This document shows positions 47,030 through 57,250 of a DNA stretch of 64,000 bases, in pieces. The notes under the pieces were generated by a model that searched no databases, was not told the DNA's origin, and saw only the letters and a list, made by a program, of their open reading frames with translations. Both the position numbers and the translations under genes were made by a program. This DNA comes from Lasioglossum baleicum (taxonomy: Eukaryota > Arthropoda > Insecta > Hymenoptera > Halictidae): positions 6,076,001 through 6,140,000 of the forward strand of contig NC_134944.1 in NCBI RefSeq assembly GCF_051020765.1, read 5' to 3'. Numbering within the stretch: position 1 is the stretch's first letter; each line of letters begins with the position of its first letter.

Positions 47030-47260
47030 ACAAGCCGAAGCCTGGAGCCGTGCACACGCGTATGACGGCATTAATCATAATGCGCGCATTTGCACGCGGG
47101 ACGCGCGGCTTAGATGCGAGCTGCGAGCACGCGTGCGTGTCGACCCGCTGACAGTTCGTTTGAACGCAATTAGCGTGCCGCTTGATAGTTGCCGGCTTAA
47201 CACGCTCGGCTATCGCGGCAACGATCGTCGAATCGAATTAACCGTTTCGTCGCGCTCCTC
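47030..47260. promoter_or_regulatory. Candidate regulatory block
   Basis: Unique CpG-rich sequence with GGCATTAATCATAATGCGCG, CATTTGCACGCG, GAACGCAATTAGCGTGCCGC and GCTTGATAGTTGCCGG. It shows no repeats and no credible frame. Compositional resemblance to conserved non-coding DNA is the only basis. Confidence 0.25.
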
Positions 47261-47479
47261 GCTGTCGTCCGATCAAATCGCTGGACCGTTTCAAGAAACC
47301 CATTCTTCCCCTTCCTCCCACTCCCACAAATTTATTTTCCTCCCACACTCCTAGCTAATCGAAAAACACTGAAAACTCACCCTTACGTATAAAAACGATT
47401 TTTCAAATTATTCATTCGGATTTAAAAATATTGATTTTTAAGAGACTCAATACTATTTCATCATTTTTTTTACTTTTTA

Positions 47480-48030
47480 GATATTCTGGAGTTAAATTTT
47501 AAAGATTTTATATTCTGCAGTTAAAGACTTTGTTCATATATATTTTTATAATATGTAAGATTGAATTTATTGGGATACAAAAAAATTCAGGAATAAAAAT
47601 TTTTTTTTTCAAACATTTTAAGAGGATAGGAGTCGGGGTTTATTAATTAAGGAAGAAAATAGAGGATGACATGAAGTTGAGGATCTGCAGTTAAAGATTT
47701 GACTCATGTATATTTTTATAATAATACCAAGATTGATTTTATTGTGATCTGATACAAGGGAAAATTCAGAAATAAAATTGTTGTTCTTTCAAACATTTTA
47801 AGAGAATAGGGGTGGGGGTGTATTAATTAAGGAAGAAAATAGAGGATGACATGAAGTGGAAGATCTGCAGTTAAATATTTGACTAACATATATTTTTATA
47901 ATAATACCAATATTCAATTTATTGTGATTTGATACAAGAGAAAATACAGAAATAGAATGTTTGTCCAAGCAAACATTTTAAGAGAATAGGGGTTTATTAA
48001 TTAAGGAAGAAAATAGAGGACTCCACGAAG
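47480..48030. repeat. Tandem repeat, about 170-180 bp, three copies
   Basis: CTGCAGTTAAAGA-type landmarks at 47515, 47685 and 47865 are each followed by ATATATTTTTATAATAATAC, TTTATTGTGATYTGATACAA, AAACATTTTAAGAGAATAGG and TATTAATTAAGGAAGAAAAT-AGAGGA. The units are well conserved. Confidence 0.9.
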
Positions 48031-48369
48031 TTAATTTAATAGAAAGAAAATTCGCCGAGAAATTATGTCACGGATAATGGCAGCAACACATGCACCGACT
48101 GCAAACAACCCTTATGCAACCCACCCTATCGAGACATTCCCCGGAGGAAATACGTCACTGTCTCATACATTGATTAAAGATGTACTCCGCGAATCGTGAC
48201 TAAAGTCGTCGCGCTTCATTCTCCATTGTTCAATATCCTACCTGAAGACATCTGCCCAGATCGATCGAGGCAACAGTCTCGAGTTAAATCGGGATGCACG
48301 GTAAAAGCTACTTTGTCCGTCGAATTGAATAAACGATGCTCACGGACAGTTAGCGCGCTCGCCGTTATA

Positions 48370-48615
48370 ATCTGTCCTGATCAAGGAACTGGAAACTCGT
48401 AAAGCAGAGGCGGCTGAGCAAAAGGTAGAGGACGCGTTAACTATCTGCGGCCTCGCGCGCGATAAATCTTTGGAATCGTAAAGTCGAGCCTTCGGCCGAA
48501 CGAACCGACCAGGAACGGCATTTATTTTATTAACTGGCCGAATTATTTATCGAACCGTTTTGCCGGGCCGGCGCCTCCAAATGCGACCGGTTAGGGCCAC
48601 AATCAGGAACCGCTG
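48370..48615. promoter_or_regulatory. Candidate regulatory block
   Basis: Unique GC-rich sequence with GGCATTTATTTTATTAACTG, GAATTATTTATCGAACC and GCGCGATAAATCTTTGG. It has several TTTAT and GATAA cores without repeats. Enhancer status is an inference. Confidence 0.25.
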
Positions 48616-48745
48616 CTAAAAGCGAACTTGATGACGCACGGAAGACTATGAACAATGATTGAGAGTTGATAAAAAATTTAGTGTAATCAGCTTGACACTT
48701 TTTGGATAATCAGACAATTTTTAAACGAGTGTAGAGTGAAGCCTT

Positions 48746-48786
48746 GATCTAAGAAAAAATATCGGGTCCGCGCTATTTCTTAGATC
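48746..48786. repeat. Short perfect inverted repeat
   Basis: GATCTAAGAAA (48746-48756) and TTTCTTAGATC (48776-48786) form an 11-bp stem with a 19-base loop. No role is evident. Confidence 0.45.
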
Positions 48787-49079
48787 CTGTGGTTCTACTG
48801 TTTCTTTCGCGTCGAACGTAGAAAAGGTCAGCGCGTGTAAACACGTGATGCAGTCTACGTCATCGACTCTCGGAGCACGAGTTGCCCAGGCTAGAATTAA
48901 AATATTAAACGCAGTTCAAATTATATCGTGTCTGGTGTCATTTTAATCAGAAAAACGCCACGAATAAAGTGCTGAAAGTTCCAAAAAAGATAATGAAAAA
49001 TAAAAAATTTGTATGAATTTCTCCGGGATTTTCACAGAAGTCTCGGTAATTTTAATAATTGGGAGACAAAAATTTCGGA

Positions 49080-49380
49080 GCTTGACTAGCGACGCTGCGT
49101 TTGGCGTTAACGAGCGGTTCCCAGCTCGGCCGGACTATTTTTAGTGATCGTCAGTGACGGTTTCCGGGTCATTTACTCCGCTCGTAGGATTATTTCGATA
49201 TCCGTCGTCTGCTCGAAGATAACGAGCAAATCATCTTGTCGTGCTGGGCGTGCGCCGACGTCGACGCGTCCCATCGACGGACAGCGTTATTAACGGGCCT
49301 TTAGTAACGAGCACGACCGAGTAAACTTTGGCCCGCGAAACGGTGATTAATTAAAAACATAATTAGTTCGCGGCGTCCGC
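49080..49380. promoter_or_regulatory. Candidate regulatory block
   Basis: GC-rich unique sequence with TAATTA at 49348 and 49360, plus GTCATTTACTCCGCTCG and GGCCTTTAGTAACGAGC. The TAATTA pair lies at the right edge. Confidence 0.25.
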
Positions 49381-49880
49381 GACACCCCGGACCCACCCAC
49401 CGGCCAGCTAATGTACCGTGAAATTGTCAACCGTCTTGTTCCACCGTCGTCGACGAGCGGCTTTCGACTTTTTCCTCAGATTAGGTTCTTGTCTCGTTAG
49501 CATCGTACCACCGGTCATTTCCTCCGGAGTACGCGGGCCGGGTATCGAGAGTATCTCGCGTGGGAGTGTATCGAGAGAGACGACTAACGAGCTCCCGCGA
49601 TCGGACCAGCCTCCAATTTGTCCCGGCGACGAAAGAACTTGTCTCGTTACCTCCTTCGCTTTTTACTTCTCCCGCTTTGCAATTTTCCCGGGACCCGCCG
49701 CGGAAGAATGGGATCGGAAAGCGACGTTAATCAGTCGCGGAAATTGGCACCGGAGCCCTCCTCTTTCGGGCGCCGCCATATCTTTATTTTGTCAATTTTT
49801 CCCTTTTATTCTTTTTGAGAACGTAGCCTCAGTAGAATAACCACAGATTTTATTTTGTACTTGAAATAATTAGTGATAAT

Positions 49881-50082
49881 TAGGCTGCGGATTTTATGCA
49901 TTTATGACAAAAATGTGTAATTCAAAACAATAAAAAGATTAAAAAGAGTTTAGCAATGTCGATGTACTATTTTGACCATATCAAAATTATTAATGAGCAA
50001 AATCGTTTTTTACTTAGCTCCGCTCCTATAGATTGCAATTGATGCATACAAATTTTATTTTGCATTAAAATCCGCAAATTTA
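49881..50082 (+). mobile_element. hAT-like MITE, copy 3 (diverged)
   Basis: This 202-bp element starts TAGGCTGCGGATTTTATGCA with TTTATGACAAAAAT next, as in copy 1 (78-254). It ends ATTTTGCATTAAAATCCGCA followed by AATTTA, with TGCATACAAATTTT inside matching the mirrored end of copy 2. The flanks GTGATAAT (49873-49880) and GCTGATAA (50083-50090) look like a decayed target duplication. It is the oldest-looking of the three copies. Confidence 0.75.
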
Positions 50083-50869
50083 GCTGATAAAGATCCGCTG
50101 ATTATAATCAGTACTCTCTGAAACCTCAGTTCCCAGAAATTCGTTCATGAATCCAGCTCGGCGTTGTCAAGCTCTCAAGGTCACTTCTCACCCCTACGGA
50201 AGAATTGCTATAATTCCGAACCAAGTGGACATTTCAGTCTGAAAAAAATCTTGCACATTCTCGAAACCCACGTCCAGAAACTCCCCAAGTTTGAAATCCA
50301 TCCACCCAACAGGTCCTCCCAAAAAAATTTCTAAAAATTTCCACTTGCTCCACATCTGAAAGTGAGGTTTTTGTCGAAGAACGAGCAGTATATAGGGTAA
50401 AGAGTCCGGATGAAAGAACGCTTGGTTTTGGGTCGTCTCCGTTGGTCGGCGTTAATCCGAGAAAATACCGATTCTAATGGTAAAATATCTCCGGCCCGAG
50501 TCGGCCCGGTTCGTCCTCCTTATTTCGACGCGGTTCTCGTGCAGTCTCTCTTTCGCGACGGCTAAGATATATTGTTATTAAATGGTCTCCCTTCGGCGGT
50601 GCGCGCACGCCAGTATATTACGTAGCGGGGCTTCTCTCCTGCCCTCGTGCACGCACGCCACGACAGCTCGCACGCAGCCTGGCCTTCTACGCGCGGATTC
50701 GCCCTTTTATTTACGATCGCAGGGCATGCGATTCGTTTCGTGGACTTCCGGTCGCGACAGCTTCCCGCGAGACTCGATTTTCCTTCGATCCGGTCATTTG
50801 TCCTTGGAATTGCCGAAAATCCGAGCAAAATCGCCCTTAGAAACACCCTAATACCGCGAGAAAAATTCA

Positions 50870-51190
50870 TACAGCTAGATCAAGACTTTAGGCTAATTTA
50901 AAAAATTGTTACAACTTGATCAAGCCACGTGGGAACTTCAAAAAATTAATGGAGCCAGATAGAGCTATGAAGGCAACTTAAAAAATAAATATGGGTGGCT
51001 GGAGGCATTACGAGCACTTAAAAAAATAAATACAGCTAGACGAGTCAGGAGAACAATTAAAAAATAAATAGAGCAAGATCGAGCTACAAGGAAAATTAGA
51101 AAAATTAAATGAAGTAGATAAACTCATGGGGAACGTGTAAAAAAATTGTGCCTTCTAGAAAAAGTCGCGAGGACCAAAAAAAAAATTCGT
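50870..51190. repeat. Degenerate short tandem repeat, roughly 45-60 bp
   Basis: Repeated (A)GCTAGATC-AG or AGCAAGATCGAGCTA steps alternate with AACTTAAAAAATAAATA. This pattern recurs about six times between 50875 and 51140 with much divergence. Confidence 0.6.
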
Positions 51191-52930
51191 GCAGGTAGAG
51201 CGTAATTTTTCTCATGGATCCCAAGTACTTGAGGGTGGTGTAGAGCGGGTTGCAGGGCGGCGTCACTTGAACAATACAAGGGTGGTGCTGAGGGGGGTTA
51301 GTTACCTGAGAAATGTGTCGCCACGTAAACAATACAATCGAAGGACAGTTCAGTAGTTTCACGGTCGTCGACGAGTACGTGTCGGTGATTGTGACAGTTT
51401 GAGTGTAGTGGTTATTCCGAACGAGTTAATTTATTTCTACTATACTGCGTGACAAGTTGTAGTCGAGTGGGAAGCAGTTCTCCACTCTCTGTGAGTACAT
51501 ATATTGTATATTATAGAGAAATCTTATTCTCGTATAACGCGAAATCTAGAAGTACGACCAAAGGTCTGGATTCGGTCTGCGATAGTCGAAGTATGAGAAA
51601 TTCAGGGAGACTAGCGAGTGGTGGGGAGGTTAATTGAAAAGCAACGGAAGGGTGTCATTAAATAAACCGCGAGCGTTCCTGCGGTTCCGCGGCGCTGCCC
51701 GGTTCCGCCGGCACTTTTGGTAATGAACTAATATTTGCAATGTCCGTCCGGTCGGTGGTTTTCGTACCCAACGTGGCGGGTCCAGGCTTACCTTCCGCGT
51801 GTCGGAGGGTGCCAGCTCGCCGGCAATCTCCGCACACGCGTCTCTCGCCAAATAAATCCCTATCCCATCTTCGGGAACCACGTCAAACAATTCTCAATTT
51901 GGAGGTAGACGTACCAAGACAACATTTCTTTCTCAAAAATTAACTAACTCTCAATTCTGATTCTGAAAAAATTCAACAGGCTCTTTAAAAATAAATTCCC
52001 AAAAATTGCCATTTGCTCTTATCGGGAGGTTGCATGTTTTTGGTGAAGAAAGACAACGGTAAACAGGAAAAAAAGATTTTAATGGTAAATTATCGACTTT
52101 CCAACGTCTTCCTCGAACCTCCGTCTCGGATAATGACAGCCGAAGGGGGTCTCCTCTCTATCAAACGGTTTCTAGCCCTCCATTGACCGCATGAACACTC
52201 GCATAAGCTCCAGATCGACCGTGGAACCCCGTCGAACAGTTCTCAAATCTCTGTAGTCCCTTTCCGAATTTTTTTTTCGTCGAACGCGTGATAACGAAGA
52301 GACGCGGAAACGTCGATGACAAACGAGCCGAAACGGTCACTCCGAGGGGAGTAATCGTTTCCCAATTGAAATCCAATAGCAAACGGTATCAGCTCGCCCC
52401 TCGAGACGCCTCGTCAACCCTCCCCCCGACCATTGATCATCGGTCTAAAGTGTGTCTGACGCGAATTATGCGGGGGAACGGGGCCCTCCGGCTGGAAAAA
52501 CCGTGTCCAAGCCGCGAGCCACAGAGACCGGAGGAGTCGAGGAGAGTTTTCACGGATTTAAATAATATCCGTTTATATTATCGAGAGCAGCTCGGGCTGA
52601 AAGTAGCAGCCGTGTGCCGCGGCACACGTTTCCAACGTGTCGGCGACCATAAATCCGGCCGCGCAGAGAACGCGCCGCACCGCGCTGTGCCGCGCCAGGG
52701 AGAGAGAGAAAATCTACAATTCTAAAGCTTTCCATAAAACACTCGACAAAACGCTTCGCCCGCGGTTTTCGAGTGGCCACACCGGGCCCACTCCACTTTT
52801 CCCGCGTCTTCCCTGCCGCGCCAGCCCCCTCGCACACCCCCTGCCCACCCCCGCGGATCTCTGTTGAAATATGTAAAACCGTGTAACCTCTTCAATTTAC
52901 ATAGCAACGGGAGAGAGAAGAACCGGCACG

Positions 52931-52990
52931 CTCCTCTCTCACTCTCTTTCACTCTCTCACTCTCTCTTTCACTCTCTCACTCTCTCTTTC
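52931..52990. repeat. Pyrimidine-rich minisatellite, 20-bp unit
   Basis: TCTCTCTTTCACTCTCTCAC repeats about three times. Confidence 0.85.
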
Positions 52991-53319
52991 GCGGGTAGAC
53001 CCAGGCCGCCGCCGAGCTGAAAAGTGGCCGATCCTCCTCTTATTAATTGATCGTCCGAAATCCGACGATCCACTTCCCTCCCCTGCCGCATCACCGACAT
53101 CGAGAACCCTTCCGCCCCTGTTTTTCGCCGGCCACCCTCCACGGTTTTCTATTTTGCGGATCGGAGACGCTTTCCGTTCCATCAGTGTTGCAAAGAAACT
53201 GCGGACAGTTGTTTTTACTTGAAATCCAAGCGAGTATTATTTGGAAATTGTGGTCCTTGACTTTATTTTATTTACATAGATTCTGTATTGATTTAAATTA
53301 ATTTTGTATTATATGTTGG

Positions 53320-53530
53320 CAAGAAGCTGTATTTAGCATTGAATCTAACATTGAACTGAACACTGAATTTAACATTGAATTGAGCATGGAATTTATATTG
53401 AATTTATAATTGAAGCATTTAGTACAGAATTTATACCGTTGAATTACATTTATATTTTAGCAATTAATTTTATGTATATTTTAGCACTGAATCACATTTG
53501 TATCGGAGCATCGAATCAATAAATTTGAGG
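53320..53530. repeat. Short degenerate repeat of TTGAATTTA-ACA
   Basis: TAGCATTGAATCTAACATTG, GAACTGAACACTGAATTTAA and similar 12-20-base steps recur for about 200 bases with an AT-rich composition. Confidence 0.6.
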
Positions 53531-54255
53531 TGTCGGTCAACATCATATAAACTTCACGCGTTCCAATTGTCATTTCTACAAAGGTAAATACAGTGCATTT
53601 ACCAGTAACAATTAACACTAACGCAGCATATAAAGTGACTGGTATATATTATTTAATAAGATTGACGAGAATAGTTGATTTCTATTTTTATTACAGTACA
53701 TGTTCGACAATATAGATCTCTACACACATACACAATATAATAAACTAAATATCAATTTATTAAATCTGAAATTAACTACATTCTACTACATTGATTGAAA
53801 TAGGGGGGAAATTAGTGCGAACCTCATAAAAATCGCACGGCAGACCCGCTAAAACTCCGAAACAAATTCAGCAGCAACCCCCCACCCCCGTACGGTAGAG
53901 TCTATTTCGAATTTTCCTCAAATTTCCTGTGTATTTCTTCTTCCGAAATGATTCACGGAACCAACGGTAACGATAAAGAACAAGCTCGCGGGAAGGGTAA
54001 AGGGGTGGAAGTCCCCCTCCCTGCAGAATGCCTGGAACGTTGTCTCACGTGATAGACGTCCATCATCGCGCACGACGAAAGCCTTAGCGTCGCGACGTGC
54101 GGCCGCGACACACGTAAATACACGTGTGTACCGTCGTTGATACAACGATCATCTTTTTTTTTTTCTCTCCCCCCGGTCGCTGTTCCGCCGCCTTGTCGAC
54201 GGTAATTGCAGTCGCTCGGTTCGTTTTTCTTGCTCCACACCCCCGTGTATTCCAT

Positions 54256-54279
54256 TCTCTCTCTCTCTCTCTCTCTCTG
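54256..54279. repeat. (CT)n microsatellite
   Basis: A run of about eleven TC units. A second (CT)n run of about nine units is at 54476-54495. Confidence 0.9.
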
Positions 54280-54982
54280 TTCTCGTCGACGCTATCCGTG
54301 ATCCAGGCCGACGCGGCGCGCCGTTGCCACTGGTATTTCGAAACTCGCTGAACAAACAAGCGCCGATAAAAGTACCGCGGTATATAGTACATCTGGAAGT
54401 AGGGACCATCAGTCACGGCGCATCTGCGAACCACTTTGGTTCCCTCCGCCTCCGCCGCCTCCCGCGCTTTCCGAGTCTCTCTCTCTCTCTCTCTCGGTGC
54501 TAGGTCTCTCGTTTTCTCTCTCCTCGGCCCCTACGGGAGTGCAGCGGGTGTCCCGAACTTCTATACCACCCACACCCGCCCGACACTACGCTGAGCGCCG
54601 CTAAAAACCATTTGTCATCGGCCGCGTAAATATGTTCTCGAGCGAAACGTGCGATCCACTCTTTTCCCCCTTTTCTTTCCTCTCTCGCGTTTCTCTCTTT
54701 CCTTATTTGTTTCTGCCTCGAATGCTGCTCTACCGAACGATTGCGACAGCCACCGCTGCACCACCCCCGGGCTGTTATGGAACGTGTCGGAGCACGATCG
54801 TTTTGTCGTCAGTGGATCACCTCGGTTTTGCACGGACTTCGATGAGCATGAGAACTTACGAAACTGCTTTTTAAAGATCATTTAATATGGAAATGTCGAT
54901 ACGAATTTTTTTGATATATTCAGACAAAATTAAACAGGCTTCACGAATAAAATAATGCCTGCAACAAGTACCTACCCAGAAG

Positions 54983-55507
54983 CAGAGTTGGGCATTAATC
55001 GATTAAAATTTTAATCATGATTGATTGATTAATGTGTACGATTAAAAAAAGAAATCGTCGACAAATCGACGATTGATTCAATTGAATGATGAAGTTAATT
55101 GTCAATTGTTGATTAAAAAAAGAAATCATCCGAGAATCGACGATTGGATCAATCGATTGATGAAGATAATCGTCAATCGTTGATTAAAAAAAGAAATACA
55201 CCTAATACGCAATACACCTAAACTCAGTTTACATTTTTGTCAGTATTCATACATGTATAGTTTTGATTCCGTATTTCATTTCGAAATTTCAGCAGTTAAT
55301 CATTAATCAATTATCCGATTGACGATTACGATTGAAAGGAATGTATTCGTTAATAGCAATTAACGACTAAAGTATAAATTGAATCGTTAACTGCAATTAA
55401 CGATTAAACTGGGACATAAATTTTTTTTAATTATGAGGTTAATTGCGATTAACGATTGAAGTAGAAATTTAGTCATCAATCGTAGATTAAATTTTTGCCC
55501 AACTCTG
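54983..55507. mobile_element. Non-autonomous hAT-like element with perfect 8-bp target duplication
   Basis: This 525-bp element has perfect 12-bp TIRs (CAGAGTTGGGCA and its complement). It is flanked by identical CCCAGAAG at 54975-54982 and 55508-55515. CAG-start TIRs plus an 8-bp duplication point to the hAT superfamily. The interior is made of repeated ATTAATCGATT and AATCGACGATTG cores, with three copies of GATTAAAAAAAGAAAT in the left half. No transposase fragment is present. The intact duplication suggests a fairly recent insertion. Confidence 0.95.
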
Positions 55508-56749
55508 CCCAGAAGAGACTTAATCTCTCTCCGTAATAATTTCAGAGGTATTACGTATGTTTCATATATTTCATATTTATCTGGCAACTGAACCCCGTCA
55601 GCCATAAAGACGAATACACACGGCACACCTTTCGTTTCTATAAAGATCGGAATTTCGTCGAAAGATCCGGGGACTAATGCGACAGTGAAACCATTAAATA
55701 TCGAAGCGGCGCGCGGCAAAAAGGGGCCAGAGGAATAAATGAACAAGCGATCGAGCAGGCTCGGGAGATAGCGAGAGACGGTAAGGGGGGTTTCTCGCAG
55801 CGCGAGGTTACGCAGGGTTTATCTTTATTTCTTGTAAGCCGCGCGTCTTCGCCCCGGAGGGAGTAGCTTAAAAAGTTGCTCTAATAAAACCCCCCGGGCC
55901 ATTTGTCAAGGGGTGTGTACCCGCGCGGCGGTTCCCGAGTTTCTTCGCTCGAAATGTATGTAAAACACATCCCGAAAGACGACGACGTGGTTCGCGGAGT
56001 CGTAACCGGGCGCGCGCGGCTTCTGATGGCCCGACATCTAAAATAATAAAAGTTGCCTCCGTCATTTGTCAACGCTTCCTCCGAGGACCGACTACACCTC
56101 GTAATTTCGCGATGTCGCAGCTGCTACCCCCTGCCACCCCTACGCACGTCCTTTTTCATCCAACGACTCCGGTTTTCTTCGGCTTCCGACGCGCCCTCCG
56201 AAGTACAAGATTTTTCCTGATACCCCGACACCATCACACGCGGTAGCATACGGTTGTATCTTGGCGTACAGGTCACACGAAAATTGATTATTATTTTTTA
56301 GAATTTTTTTAAAGCGTCTCAAATTGTGTGCGATTTTAAGGGTAGGTGCTTGAAGGTTGTTTTAGGAGTCGAGCTTTGCGATTTTTTTACGATGAGGCGA
56401 CGGAAGCTTTTGCTATGGAACTTGCGCGGCCATTTTTGTCCATGTTTTATCTAGCTCAATGAATTTTTTGATGCCGGGGAGATAAAAAATCAGCTTACTG
56501 TGAGCGATCAATGGGCATCCTTGATACAAGTAGACTTCGTAGAGGAACTTTTATTGTATTAAATGATGAGGGTGTTTTGAGTTTTTGGCTGAATATAAAA
56601 TAGTATTGCAGTCTAAACTATTAAAGCAGACATTTTGGTCCCTTAAATTTGGATGTTTTTAAATTGACAGAATTTTAAAACTACATTGTAGACGTTTTAG
56701 ATCGACTCGGACATTTTTTAATGCTGTAACCGCTTAAAGATTTACAGTC

Positions 56750-57250
56750 TAATCAATGGACAGTAATTAGAGCGCCGGAGCGCAACTAATAACGTCGAAA
56801 AACGTAGAAGGCGGTGTCCCCTTTTGTAAAAAGCAGGCCCCAGTGAAAGATCCGAAGATTTCGGGACAAAGAAACGGGCATTTGGAACATTCTTGACAGA
56901 TTGAAAACGCAAAGTTGAGAAAGATATGACAGTAAATTGTCCGAGCGTTAATTAAGCGCCGAGCGTAGGAGCTGCAAGGCGGAGTGGGGAGGAGGAGGTA
57001 AATAAAACCGCGGTTTCGCAGAAGGCGATGCGAAACGACGACGTTGGTTCTTTATGCGAGTCCGCCTTAATCCTTTGTCGAACGGGCGAGGACGCGTCTC
57101 GGGGTGAAATAATAAATAAAATGATACGTCGGTGCCGGGCCTCGCGCTGCCCGGCAATAATCTACGTGAACGAATGGTGCCAGACGACTTTTATGAAACG
57201 ACCCGAACTGTGGCCCCTCTCTTGCAGCCCTTTTACAAGCTCGAAAAATA
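56750..57250. promoter_or_regulatory. Candidate regulatory block
   Basis: Unique sequence with GCGTTAATTAAGCGCCG near 56944, AATAATAAATAAAATGATAC near 57107 and GGCAATAATCTACGTG near 57152, set in CpG-rich DNA. No repeat or supported gene is present. Confidence 0.22.

Noticed and set aside
52288..52725. 145-codon plus-strand frame considered as a downstream exon
   Set aside because: The peptide is not similar to Dac and the region is CpG-rich with frames on both strands.
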